Assembly: GCF_900098745.1 (NCBI RefSeq)
Contig: NZ_FQTT01000009.1
Location: forward strand, 1 to 64,000
Reading direction: 5' to 3'
Length of the DNA: 64,000 nucleotides
DNA from: Actinomyces glycerinitolerans
Lineage (GTDB): Bacteria; Actinomycetota; Actinomycetes; Actinomycetales; Actinomycetaceae
Both the position numbers and the translations under genes were made by a program. Shown piece by piece: positions 7,147-15,262 of the stretch. Each line of letters begins with the position of its first letter. Within the stretch, counting starts at the first letter, position 1. The notes under the pieces were generated by a model. The model ran no database searches. It saw only the letters and a list, made by a program, of their open reading frames with translations, and was not told the DNA's origin.

Positions 7147-8997
7147 ATGAGCCGTATCCTCTCCGCCGTCGCCTGGCCCTACGCCAACGGTCCCCGCCAC
7201 ATCGGACACGTCGCCGGCTTCGGCGTCCCGTCCGACGTCTTCTCCCGCTACATGCGCATGGCCGGCCACGACGTCCTCATGGTGTCCGGAACCGACGAGC
7301 ACGGCACCCCGATCCTGGTTGCCGCCGACGAGGAGGGAATCAGCCCGCGCGAGTTGGCCGACCGCAACAACCGGCTCATCGTCGAGGACCTGGTGGCGCT
7401 CGGCCTGTCCTACGACCTGTTCACCCGCACCACCGCCGGCAACCACTACCGGGTGGTGCAGGACATGTTCCGCACCGTGCGCGACAACGGCTACATGGTC
7501 GAGCAGGTCACCCGCTCCGCGATCTCCCCCTCCACCGGCCGTACCCTGCCCGACCGCTACATCGAGGGCACCTGCCCGATCTGCGGCGCCGCCGGCGCCC
7601 GCGGCGACCAGTGCGACACCTGCGGCAACCAGCTCGACCCCACCGACCTGATCGACCCCCACTCCCGCATCAACGGGGAGACCCCCGAGTTCGTCGAGTC
7701 CACTCACTGGTTCCTGGACCTGCCCGCCCTGGCCGATGCGCTCGGCGCCTGGCTGGACGAGCGGGAGGCCTCCGGCGCCTGGCGTCCCAACGTCATCCGC
7801 TTCTCCAAGAACATCCTGGCGGAGATCCGCCCGCGCGCCATGACCCGCGACATCGACTGGGGCATCCCCATCCCCGGTTGGGAGGACCAGCCGAACAAGC
7901 GCCTGTACGTGTGGTTCGACGCCGTCATCGGCTACCTGTCCGCCTCCATCGAGTGGGCCCGCCGCAGCGGTGACCCCGAGGCCTGGCGCCAGTGGTGGAA
8001 CGACCCGCAGGCCCTGTCCTACTACTTCATGGGCAAGGACAACATCGTCTTCCACTCCCAGATCTGGCCCGCCGAGCTGCTCGGCTACAACGGCCAGGGC
8101 GAGCGCGGCGGCGAGAGCGGCGACATGGGCGTGCTGAACCTGCCCACCGAGGTCGTCTCCAGCGAGTTCCTGACCATGGAGGGCCGCAAGTTCTCCTCCT
8201 CCCACGGCATCGTCATCTACGTGCGCGACTTCCTGGCCCGCTACCAGGCCGACGCCCTGCGCTACTTCATCTGCGCCGCCGGCCCCGAGACCGCCGACGC
8301 CGACTTCACCTGGGCGGAGTTCGTGCGCCGCACCAACGGCGAGCTCGTGGCCGGCTGGGGCAACCTGGTCAACCGCACCGCCGCCATGATCCACAAGCGC
8401 TTCGGCGCCATCCCCGCCCCGGGCGAGCTGGAGGACGTGGACCGCGCCCTGCTGGACGCCGTCGCCGCCGGCTTCGATACGGTCGGCGACCTGATCCGCC
8501 ACCACCGGCAGAAGGCCGCGCTCGCCGAGGCCATGCGGCTGGTGGGCGAGGCCAACAAGTACATCGCCGACACCCAGCCCTTCAAACTCAAGGGGGAGGA
8601 GGGCAGCCCCGAACACCGGCGGCTGGCCACCGTGCTGCACACCCTCGCTCAGGTGGTGGTCGACCTGAACCTCATGCTCTCCCCGTTCCTGCCGCACGCC
8701 GCCAACGACGTCGATCGCGTCATGGGCGGCGAGGGCACCATCGCCCCCATGCCCCACATTGAGGAGGTGGACGAGCTCGACCCGCAGGTGCTGCCCGATG
8801 CCTTCACCGGCCGCACCGGCTACCCGATCATCACCGGCGACTACAGCGGCGTGCCCACGTGGGAGCGCCACCCCGTGGCGGTCGGTACGCCGATCGCCAA
8901 GCCCAAGCCCGTCTTCGTCAAGCTCGACGAGGCCATCGTGGAGGAGGAGCTGGCCCGCTACGCCGACTCCCAGCCCGACGACGTCACCGGCGCATGA
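7147..8997 (+). CDS. metG: Methionyl-tRNA synthetase
   Basis: This class I synthetase of 616 aa charges tRNA-Met. The HIGH-type signature is in [15 protein letters not shown] (about 10-24). The zinc knuckle has two CxxC pairs in [18 protein letters not shown] (about 143-160). The KMSKS equivalent is GRKFSSSHG (about 344-352), a variant spelling of the loop. A helical anticodon-binding domain follows, and there is no C-terminal tRNA-binding-like domain of the long form. The mRNA is predicted leaderless. The stop overlaps the tatD start as ATGA, an arrangement common in actinobacteria. Confidence 0.97.
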   Translation: MSRILSAVAWPYANGPRHIGHVAGFGVPSDVFSRYMRMAGHDVLMVSGTDEHGTPILVAADEEGISPRELADRNNRLIVEDLVALGLSYDLFTRTTAGNHYRVVQDMFRTVRDNGYMVEQVTRSAISPSTGRTLPDRYIEGTCPICGAAGARGDQCDTCGNQLDPTDLIDPHSRINGETPEFVESTHWFLDLPALADALGAWLDEREASGAWRPNVIRFSKNILAEIRPRAMTRDIDWGIPIPGWEDQPNKRLYVWFDAVIGYLSASIEWARRSGDPEAWRQWWNDPQALSYYFMGKDNIVFHSQIWPAELLGYNGQGERGGESGDMGVLNLPTEVVSSEFLTMEGRKFSSSHGIVIYVRDFLARYQADALRYFICAAGPETADADFTWAEFVRRTNGELVAGWGNLVNRTAAMIHKRFGAIPAPGELEDVDRALLDAVAAGFDTVGDLIRHHRQKAALAEAMRLVGEANKYIADTQPFKLKGEEGSPEHRRLATVLHTLAQVVVDLNLMLSPFLPHAANDVDRVMGGEGTIAPMPHIEEVDELDPQVLPDAFTGRTGYPIITGDYSGVPTWERHPVAVGTPIAKPKPVFVKLDEAIVEEELARYADSQPDDVTGA

Positions 8998-9926
8998 GCC
9001 GCAAGCACCGCGACCGCTCCTGGCCGCCCGCCGACGCCGTCGCCCCTCTGGCGGCGCCGGTCACCGACAATCACACCCACCTGCCGGTTCCCGGAGAGGT
9101 TGCCGCCGGGCCCGGCGCCGACGCGCCGCTGGACGCCGCCGAACTGGTTGCCCGGGCAGCCGCGGTTGGAGTGACCGCCCTCATTACCTCCGCCGCGGAG
9201 ACCACCGCCTGGGCGCCGAGCCTCACCCTTGCGCGTGAGCTTCCCGGCGTGCGGGTCGCGCTGGCCATCCACCCCAACGAGGCCGTCGCCCACGCCCGGG
9301 TGCGGGAGATCGGCCCCGACGGCCTGGAGCCCGTGCGCCTGCCCCACCACGACGAGCCCCTGGACGAGGCGGTCAGCCGCTTGGAGGCGCAGGTGCGCGG
9401 TAACCGGGACGTCGTCGTCGCCGTCGGGGAGACCGGCATGGACCTCTTCCGCACCGGTCCGCGCGGCGCCGCCGTCCAGCGTGAGGCCTTCCGCGAACAC
9501 ATCGCCCTGGCCAAGCAGCTCGATCTGCCGCTGCAGATCCACGACCGCGACGCCCACGCCGACTGCATCGAGATTCTGGAAGCCGACGGTGCCCCCGAGC
9601 GGACCGTCTTCCACTGCTTCAGCGGGGGAGCGGCCCTGGCCGAGGCCTGCGCCGAGCACGGCTGGTACGCCTCCGTGGCCGGTCCCATCACCTACCCGGC
9701 CAACGAGGAGCTGCGCTCCGCCGTCGCGGCCGTGCCCGACGAGCTGCTGCTGATTGAGACCGACGCGCCCTACTTGCCGCCGAAGCGCTGGCGCGGCCGC
9801 CCCAACGGCTCCTATCTGATGCCGGACACCGTACGTTTTCTCGCGCAATTGCGCGGATACGACGAGGTGAAAATGGCCGCCGTGCTGGCCCGCAACACCG
9901 CTCAGGCCTACGGCACATGGGTGTGA
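8994..9926 (+). CDS. tatD: TatD family metal-dependent hydrolase / DNase
   Basis: The 310-aa protein has the amidohydrolase TIM-barrel of TatD enzymes, which act as 3'-5' DNA/RNA exonucleases or in D-aminoacyl-tRNA deacylation. Metal-binding motifs appear in order: DNHTHLP near residues 24-30, VGETGMDLF (about 144-152), LQIHDRDAH (about 180-188), HCFSG (about 207-211) and [10 protein letters not shown] (about 257-266). The ATG at 8994 overlaps the metG stop (ATGA), so translation is probably coupled. An Asp-rich insertion around 100-130 is longer than in E. coli TatD. Confidence 0.93.
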   Translation: MSRKHRDRSWPPADAVAPLAAPVTDNHTHLPVPGEVAAGPGADAPLDAAELVARAAAVGVTALITSAAETTAWAPSLTLARELPGVRVALAIHPNEAVAHARVREIGPDGLEPVRLPHHDEPLDEAVSRLEAQVRGNRDVVVAVGETGMDLFRTGPRGAAVQREAFREHIALAKQLDLPLQIHDRDAHADCIEILEADGAPERTVFHCFSGGAALAEACAEHGWYASVAGPITYPANEELRSAVAAVPDELLLIETDAPYLPPKRWRGRPNGSYLMPDTVRFLAQLRGYDEVKMAAVLARNTAQAYGTWV

Positions 9927-9963
9927 AATGTGTCAGTTTGTGTTGCTGAGCCACCCGTAGTCG

Positions 9964-9981
9964 GTTAGCGTGATCGGCAGT
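9964..9981 (+). promoter_or_regulatory. Promoter element shared by the two G5-domain genes, copy 1
   Basis: GTTAGCGTGA followed by two variable bases and GGCAGT occurs here, 25 bases before the GTG of the SLT-type gene, and again at 12337-12354 before the Rpf-type gene. TAGCGT within it fits a TANNNT -10 box. The identity of the two upstream segments suggests co-regulation or inheritance from the duplication. Confidence 0.5.
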
Positions 9982-10005
9982 TGTCAACCGTTAGGAAGAA
10001 TCCCC

Positions 10006-10950
10006 GTGGGTCGTCACTCCCAGAGCAGCTCCTTAAGCACAACGCTGGTTGAGCTTGGGGCACTGGCCTCAAAGAGCCTCACCAAAACCTCCGACGCACA
10101 TGGCCGCCGTCGCGCCGACGGCCCCGCGAAGACCTCGATTTCGCCGGCGATGTACCGGGCGGGAGGGGTGGCCGCCACCCTGTCCCTGGCGGTTTCCGGC
10201 GGCGCCTACGCCGCCACCCAGTTCGGTGACTCCGGCGTCGCCCCCCTCACCGAGTCCCAGGCGCGCATGCAGGCCCTCGCCGCCTCCGGCGAGGACACCG
10301 CCGACGCCCTGGTTGTGGGCGGCGACGTGGCCGAAGTGACCGCGGTTTCCGAGGACGAGACCGATGAGTTCGAGCAGGTGGAGCAGGAGACGGATGCTCT
10401 GCCCGAGGGTGAGACCGAGGTGCAGACCGAGGGCGTTGACGGCGTCACTCGGGTGGTCTATCGCGTAACGAGCGTCGACGGCCAGGAGGTCTCCCGCGAG
10501 GTGATCTCCCGCGTGGTCGTCAGCGAGCGGGTCGACGAGGTGGTGCTGGTCGGCACCGGCACGGCTGCAGACACCAGCGGTGAGGACGCCGACACCGAAA
10601 CCGAATCCACCACAACCACGGTGGCGGCTTCCGGTGACGGCACCACCGCTGCCTCCGCCCAGTCCATCGCCCAGTCGATGATGTCCTCCTACGGCTGGGA
10701 CGACTCCCAGTTCACCTGCCTGGTCAGCCTGTGGAACCGCGAGTCCGGCTGGAACTACCAGGCCCAGAACGCCTCTTCCGGCGCCTACGGCATTCCTCAG
10801 GCACTGCCCGGCTCCAAGATGAGCTCCGTGGCCTCCGACTGGGCCACCAACCCCACCACTCAGATCAAGTGGGGCCTGGGCTACATCTCCGGGCGTTACG
10901 GCACCCCCTGCTCCGCCTGGGCCCACTCCGAGTCCACCGGCTGGTACTGA
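10006..10950 (+). CDS. Secreted G5-domain protein with SLT-like C-terminal domain
   Basis: A likely cell-wall hydrolase of 314 aa. Start GTG 10006 is preceded by AGGAAG at good spacing. A long basic N-region leads to a signal-like hydrophobic stretch (GGVAATLSLAVSGGAYA, about 51-67). A G5 domain follows (about 120-180: VEQETDALPEGETEVQTEG, VSREVISRVVVSERVDEVVL), then an acidic Thr-rich linker. The C-terminal about 85 residues (FTCLVSLWNRESGWNYQAQN ... GAYGIPQALPG) resemble lytic-transglycosylase-like domains, with a candidate catalytic Glu in NRESGW. The N-terminal half is nearly identical to the Rpf protein at 12406. Signal cleavage is not certain. Confidence 0.88.
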   Translation: MGRHSQSSSLSTTLVELGALASKSLTKTSDAHGRRRADGPAKTSISPAMYRAGGVAATLSLAVSGGAYAATQFGDSGVAPLTESQARMQALAASGEDTADALVVGGDVAEVTAVSEDETDEFEQVEQETDALPEGETEVQTEGVDGVTRVVYRVTSVDGQEVSREVISRVVVSERVDEVVLVGTGTAADTSGEDADTETESTTTTVAASGDGTTAASAQSIAQSMMSSYGWDDSQFTCLVSLWNRESGWNYQAQNASSGAYGIPQALPGSKMSSVASDWATNPTTQIKWGLGYISGRYGTPCSAWAHSESTGWY

Positions 10951-11000
10951 TCCCCGCCGCACTCGTCACCGCACCGGTCGCAACGGCCGGTCTCGGTGCG

Positions 11001-11513
11001 TTACATCCACCGGCCTCGGCGTGTTAGATGTGCTGGTCCCGGCGAGGACGTCGGCGGGATCGGCTGCTGTAGGGCGGCGCGGCGCGTTAGCGCCGCCCCC
11101 TCGACGGCCGCGACGATGAGCGCCACAACCCATGCGAGCAGGTACGCGAGTACGAGTCCGTAGCCGATGGCTCCTGCGGCGTCGGAGGACATGCCGGCTC
11201 GAGTGAGAATGCCGTCGAACTCCGGCCAGTCGGTAAGTGCCGGTACCAGCGGAGGCCACAGCAGCGCCAGGGCGAGCACCACCAGCGCCGTCCGATTGGT
11301 CCACGGCGGCAGTTCCCGCCATGCATTGCTGTTGGGCGCCGCCGCGACACTGGCCAACAGCAGCTGCAGGAATAGCTGGATGAGCAGCGCGTAGGGGATG
11401 AAGAAGAGTTCCCACCCCACGGCGCCGTCAATCACGGATCCGATTACGGTCCACAACGGCAACAGCCCGCTGCACCACCACAGGTCCTTCACGCGCAACT
11501 GGATCACTCTCAT
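11001..11513 (-). CDS. Hypothetical polytopic membrane protein
   Basis: The 170-aa protein has about four hydrophobic segments (about 14-32, 36-56, 74-92 and 118-140) and a Pro/Arg-rich C-terminal tail. I recognise no family, catalytic motif or close paralogue in the window. It lies alone on the minus strand between the SLT-type gene (convergent) and MITE element 2. The start at 11513 is the first ATG and begins MRVIQLRVKDLWW; no strong ribosome site is seen. Confidence 0.6.
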   Translation of the reverse strand: MRVIQLRVKDLWWCSGLLPLWTVIGSVIDGAVGWELFFIPYALLIQLFLQLLLASVAAAPNSNAWRELPPWTNRTALVVLALALLWPPLVPALTDWPEFDGILTRAGMSSDAAGAIGYGLVLAYLLAWVVALIVAAVEGAALTRRAALQQPIPPTSSPGPAHLTRRGRWM

Positions 11514-11622
11514 ATGGGTAGGTTAGGGGCGGCGTGAAAGACCGGCCATGGGGTGACCTGCCCATGCGCTGCCGCTCAAAACGCCTGGGGGTCGCCACTT
11601 CTACCGATCTCGGCACATAACC

Positions 11623-12180
11623 GGCTCTTCCGGTTTGTGGGTGTGGTGGGTGAGGGTGGGAGCTGTCAGCTGGGGTGCGGGGTGCGGGCCTGGTCGTTGA
11701 TGCCCGCGCCGCCGGGTGCAGGCCGGCCGGGTTGTCTGGTGTGTTTTCCCGGGTGGGATCTGGCGCGTAGGTCGGCGCGGGCCCTGGCGGTTGGTACCTG
11801 TGGTTGACGGTTCGGCACTTAGCACCGGCGATTCGTACCCTCTCGTGGCGGTTCGGCACCTAGAGGTACGTACCGTCCCATAGGAGTACGAATCGTTGAT
11901 CAGAAGGTACGTACTGTCGTCGGAAGTGTCGAATCGTCGACCCGAGAAGGGGGGCCCCGTCAGGCGAGCAGCCGAGTCCTCCCGCCCGGACCGCCGCATT
12001 CGAGAGGGTAGGGCCGGGGCTCGCCGCGTCCGCCGGGACCTGTTGTGGCCTGCCCGGGCTCGCGACGATCAATCGCGCCCGCCCTACCCGTGCCTGCCAG
12101 AGCAGCCCCGCTGGAACGTCCACAACGACCGCCACCAGGCCCTCACTTGTACATCACCACACCCCAAAACGCGAAGAGCC
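11623..12180. mobile_element. MITE with ISL3-like termini and 8-bp target duplication (element 2)
   Basis: The left end GGCTCTTCCGGTTTGTGGG, continuing TGTGGTG, starts at 11623. The imperfect inverted right end (CACCACACCCC, AAAACGCGAAGAGCC) stops at 12180. ACATAACC flanks it at 11615-11622 and 12181-12188, an 8-bp duplication. Inside, about 11800-11950 carries roughly 20-nt spaced words (CGGTTCGGCAC twice, GATTCGTAC, then inverted GTACGAATC and GTGTCGAATCG, and GGTACGTAC twice). The 558-bp element has no transposase frame. It shares only its ends with element 1. Confidence 0.8.
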
Positions 12181-12188
12181 ACATAACC

Positions 12189-12218
12189 GGCTCTTCCGGT
12201 TTGTGGGTGTGGTGGGTG
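12189..12218. mobile_element. Solo MITE left end abutting element 2
   Basis: Directly after the second ACATAACC, the sequence GGCTCTTCCGGTTTGTGGG continues TGTGGTGGGTG, identical to the left end of element 2 over 30 bases. No matching right end occurs before the Rpf gene at 12406. It is a truncated older copy, into whose edge element 2 inserted, or a partial tandem duplication. It lies about 120 bases upstream of the shared promoter element. Confidence 0.75.
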
Positions 12219-12336
12219 TTGCCGGCCTGGTGGGCTGGTTGGCGGCGGTGAGGCCGGCCGGGACAGGTGCGGGTTTGCCCGCTCGCACCGGCGCCCCGAT
12301 CCGTGACTGACGTCATTGTCCGCTGCCGCGCTCTTC

Positions 12337-12354
12337 GTTAGCGTGAATGGCAGT
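12337..12354 (+). promoter_or_regulatory. Promoter element shared by the two G5-domain genes, copy 2
   Basis: GTTAGCGTGA, two variable bases and GGCAGT match 9964-9981. It lies about 50 bases before the Rpf ATG at 12406, so the mRNA should have a short leader. The leader is too short for the large c-di-AMP riboswitch often found upstream of rpf genes. Confidence 0.5.
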
Positions 12355-12405
12355 CGACGTCGAGTTCAAGGATTCGGTGGCGGCCGCCACCGACGAGAGG
12401 ACCCC

Positions 12406-13227
12406 ATGACACCCGTTAAAGATCTGCTTAAACCCGGCATGCTCCGCGCCGGAGGCGTCGCAGCGGCCCTGGCCCTGTCTGTCTCGGGCGGCGCCTACGC
12501 CGCGGTCCAGGCCGCCGCTCCGGGTGGTGACGCCGAGGCGCTCCCCGAAACCGCGGTGGTCGCCTCGGCGGCGAGTGGAGACATCGCCGCCGACGCGGAC
12601 GCCGCCGATGTGCTGGTCGCGGGCGGTGACGCGACCGAGGTCTCCTCGGTATCCGAGGACGAGGTCGATGAGTTCAAGCGGGTGGAGCAGGAGACGGATG
12701 CTCTGCCGGAGGGCGAGACCGAGGTACAGACCGCGGGTGTGAACGGGGTCACCCGAGTGGTCTACCAGGTCACCAGCGTGGACGGCCAGGAGACCTCACG
12801 CGAGGTGATCTCCCGCGTGGTGGTCAGCGAGCGCGTCGACGAGGTGGTGCTGGTCGGCACCGGTTCCACCACCGAGGACACCGCCGAGGCCGCGGACGCC
12901 TCCGCCGCTGCTTCCGACTCCGCCAGTTCCTCTGGTTCCACGGCGTCCAGCTCGAGCAGCTCGACTTCCGGCAGCGCATCGGCCGCCGACGACGCGGTGT
13001 GGGCGGCCCTGGCCCAGTGCGAGTCCGGCGGCAACGCGGCCACCAACACCGGCAACGGCTTCTACGGGCTGTACCAGTTCTCCCTGTCCACTTGGCAGGC
13101 GCTGGGCGGCACCGGCTACCCGCATGAGGCCGACGCCGCCACCCAGACCGCCATGGCCAAGAAGCTCCAGGCCCAGTCCGGCTGGGGCCAATGGCCGCAC
13201 TGCGCCGCGCAGCTCGGCCTGCTCTGA
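12406..13227 (+). CDS. Resuscitation-promoting factor with G5 domain (RpfB-like)
   Basis: This secreted muralytic protein of 273 aa would cleave peptidoglycan glycan strands during growth and resuscitation. A signal peptide occupies about 1-33 (MLRAGGVAAALALSVSGGAYA). A G5 domain lies at about 85-150 (VEQETDALPEGETEVQTAG; VISRVVVSERVDEVVLVGTG). A Ser/Ala-rich linker follows. The Rpf domain at about 195-273 has the catalytic Glu in WAALAQCESGGNAAT, then GFYGLYQFSLSTWQALGG and a second Cys near the end. DUF348 repeats of mycobacterial RpfB are absent. ATG 12406 follows GAGGACCCC. Its N-terminal half is nearly the same as in the SLT-type protein at 10006, and a perfect hairpin follows the stop. 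Confidence 0.94.
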   Translation: MTPVKDLLKPGMLRAGGVAAALALSVSGGAYAAVQAAAPGGDAEALPETAVVASAASGDIAADADAADVLVAGGDATEVSSVSEDEVDEFKRVEQETDALPEGETEVQTAGVNGVTRVVYQVTSVDGQETSREVISRVVVSERVDEVVLVGTGSTTEDTAEAADASAAASDSASSSGSTASSSSSSTSGSASAADDAVWAALAQCESGGNAATNTGNGFYGLYQFSLSTWQALGGTGYPHEADAATQTAMAKKLQAQSGWGQWPHCAAQLGLL

Positions 13228-13231
13228 CCAT

Positions 13232-13276
13232 CCGGGCGGCGCGGCACCGGCAACGCGGCGGTGCCGCGCCGCCCGG
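13232..13276 (+). terminator. Perfect 18-bp hairpin after the rpf gene
   Basis: The left arm (13232-13249, CCGGGCGGCGCGGCACCG) and right arm (13259-13276) are exact complements with a 9-nt loop. It starts 4 bases after the stop codon. There is no U tract, as is common for high-GC actinobacterial terminators. Confidence 0.75.
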
Positions 13277-13334
13277 CCGTACCACCCCGCGTCGCCCAAT
13301 TGGTCTCGCGGCGGCTCGATCACCGCGCCTGGCA

Positions 13335-13340
13335 TAGGCT
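13335..13340 (+). promoter_or_regulatory. Leaderless -10 box of ksgA (TAGGCT)
   Basis: TAGGCT, then six bases (GGGCGC), then GTG 13347: the same hexamer and spacing as metG. It implies that the ksgA-ispE-ABC-F operon starts here without a leader. Confidence 0.6.
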
Positions 13341-13346
13341 GGGCGC

Positions 13347-14300
13347 GTGCCCCAATCCGACGCCCGCGACAGCGACCCCGGCCTCCTCGGCCCCGCCGAC
13401 ATTCGCCGCCTCGCCCGCGCCCTGGACCTGCGCCCCTCCAAGACGCGCGGGCAGAACTTCGTCCATGACGCCGGCACCGTCCGCCGCATAGTGCGCCTGT
13501 CCGGCGTTGCCCCCGGCGAGACCGTCCTCGAGGTCGGTCCCGGGCTGGGCTCCCTGACCCTCGCCCTGCTTCAGGCCGGCGCCCGCGTCATCGCCGTAGA
13601 GATCGACCCCGTGCTGGCCCGCGCCCTGCCGGTCACCGTGGCCGACCGCCTGCCCGACGCCGCAGACCGCCTGGCGGTGCTGGCCGCCGACGCCCTGACC
13701 ATAACCGGGCCGCAATCACTGCCTGCCCCGCCGCCCACGCGGCTGGTCGCCAACCTGCCCTACAACGTGGCCGTGCCCGTACTACTCAACGTGCTCGCTG
13801 CCCTGCCCAGCCTGCGCACCGCCACCATCATGGTGCAGGCGGAGGTCGCCGATCGGCTCGCCGCCGCCCCCGGCTCGCGCACCTACGGGGTGCCCAGCGT
13901 CAAAGCCGCCTGGTACGGCGAGGTGCGCCGCGACGCCCGCATTGGACGCACCGTCTTCTGGCCCGCCCCCAACGTCGACTCCGCCGTCGTCACCCTCACC
14001 CGCCGCGAGCCCCCGGCCACCACCGCCACCCGCGAGCAGGTATTCGCCGTCGTCGACGCCGCCTTCGCCCAGCGCCGCAAGACCCTGCGCCGGGCGCTCG
14101 CGCCACTCGCCGGCTCGCCTGCGGCCGTGGAGGTGGCCGCCCGCGCTGCCGGCATCGACCCCGGCGCCCGCGGCGAGAGCCTGGACGTGACCGCCTTCGC
14201 CGCCCTGACCCAGGCCCTGGCCGAAGCCGGCGACCTGCCCGCCGCCCCGGGCGCCGCCGTCGCCCCGGCATCGACGCAACCGGATAGGAACCAGACATGA
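13347..14300 (+). CDS. rsmA: 16S rRNA dimethyladenosine transferase
   Basis: RsmA (KsgA) dimethylates A1518 and A1519 of 16S rRNA with SAM, a late step of 30S assembly. The 317-aa product shows TRGQNFVHD (about 33-41), SAM motif [15 protein letters not shown] (about 60-74), acidic motif [11 protein letters not shown] (about 82-90) and the catalytic [11 protein letters not shown] (about 135-145). The C-terminal helical domain is typical, with a short Ala/Pro tail. The GTG start is set by the TAGGCT box 6 nt upstream. Its stop overlaps the ispE start (ATGA). Confidence 0.96.
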   Translation: MPQSDARDSDPGLLGPADIRRLARALDLRPSKTRGQNFVHDAGTVRRIVRLSGVAPGETVLEVGPGLGSLTLALLQAGARVIAVEIDPVLARALPVTVADRLPDAADRLAVLAADALTITGPQSLPAPPPTRLVANLPYNVAVPVLLNVLAALPSLRTATIMVQAEVADRLAAAPGSRTYGVPSVKAAWYGEVRRDARIGRTVFWPAPNVDSAVVTLTRREPPATTATREQVFAVVDAAFAQRRKTLRRALAPLAGSPAAVEVAARAAGIDPGARGESLDVTAFAALTQALAEAGDLPAAPGAAVAPASTQPDRNQT

Positions 14301-15262
14301 ACCCACTGCACGCCGTTCCCGGGGCCGCCCCGCAGCCGCCCCGCTCCGGATCACTGACGCAGGTGCGCGTGGAAGCGCCCGGCAAGGTCAACCTGTTCCT
14401 GTCCGCCGGTGTCCCCGGCCCCGACGGCTACCATCCCCTGACCACCGTCTTCCAGGCCGTTCGGCTGATCGAGACCGTCACCGCGCGCCGCCAGGCCGCC
14501 GACCTGCGCGGCACCATCACCCTGACCCTGGCCGAGCCGGACCCCACCGTCCCCACCGACGCCACCAATCTGGCCGTGCGCGCGGCGGCCCTGCTGGCCG
14601 AAACCACCGGCGTGGGGGATGGTGTCGACCTGCTGCTGCGCAAGCGCGTCCCCGTTGCCGGCGGCATGGCCGGCGGTTCCGCCGATGCCGCCGCCGCCCT
14701 GGTCGCCTGCAACGCCCTGTGGGGCACCGCGCTCACCCAGGCCGAACTGTCCGGGCTCGCCGCCGAACTCGGCGCGGACGTGCCCTTCCCGCTGCACGGC
14801 GCCACCGCAGTCGGACACGGCCGCGGCGACCGGCTCACCCCCCTGCTGGCCCGCGGCACCTACCACTGGGTTTTCGCCACCTCCGCGCAGGGACTGTCCA
14901 CCCCCGCCGTCTTCCGCCGCTTTGACGAGCTCACCCCCGTGGCCGCAGCCCCCGCCGATGTGCCCGCCGCGTTGACCGCCGCCCTGCGCGACGGTGACAC
15001 CGCCGCCCTGGCCGCCGCCCTGCACAACGACCTGCAGCCCGCCGCCCTGGACCTGCGTCCGCAGCTGGCCGAGGTCATCGCCCTGGCCGAGTCCGCCGGC
15101 GCCCTGCGCGCGATCGTCTCCGGCTCCGGCCCGACCATCGCCGCTCTGGCACCCGACCCGACCACCGCGGCCGCCGTGGCCAACGCCCTGAATGCGTCTG
15201 GCCTGGTCGCCGGCGCCCTGCGCGCCGACGCCCCCATTGCCGGCGCCCGGATGGTGGGCTGA
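14297..15262 (+). CDS. ispE: 4-diphosphocytidyl-2-C-methyl-D-erythritol kinase
   Basis: IspE phosphorylates CDP-ME with ATP in the MEP isoprenoid pathway, which feeds undecaprenyl and polyprenyl carriers and menaquinone. The 321-aa GHMP kinase has [13 protein letters not shown] (about 25-37), the glycine-rich ATP loop [17 protein letters not shown] (about 118-134) and the third motif [12 protein letters not shown] (about 274-285). ATG 14297 overlaps the rsmA stop and the ispE stop overlaps the ABC-F start (TGATG), so all three are translationally linked. The rsmA-ispE pairing is widespread in actinobacteria. Confidence 0.96.
   Translation: MNPLHAVPGAAPQPPRSGSLTQVRVEAPGKVNLFLSAGVPGPDGYHPLTTVFQAVRLIETVTARRQAADLRGTITLTLAEPDPTVPTDATNLAVRAAALLAETTGVGDGVDLLLRKRVPVAGGMAGGSADAAAALVACNALWGTALTQAELSGLAAELGADVPFPLHGATAVGHGRGDRLTPLLARGTYHWVFATSAQGLSTPAVFRRFDELTPVAAAPADVPAALTAALRDGDTAALAAALHNDLQPAALDLRPQLAEVIALAESAGALRAIVSGSGPTIAALAPDPTTAAAVANALNASGLVAGALRADAPIAGARMVG

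Noticed and set aside
6865-8871. 668-aa ORF antisense to metG
   Set aside because: It is a mirror frame of a highly GC-rich gene with periodic Gly/Val/Asp content; metG has full synthetase motifs.
12355-12405. c-di-AMP (ydaO) riboswitch upstream of the rpf gene
   Set aside because: The likely leader is about 50 nt, far too short for that riboswitch, and no conserved elements are visible.
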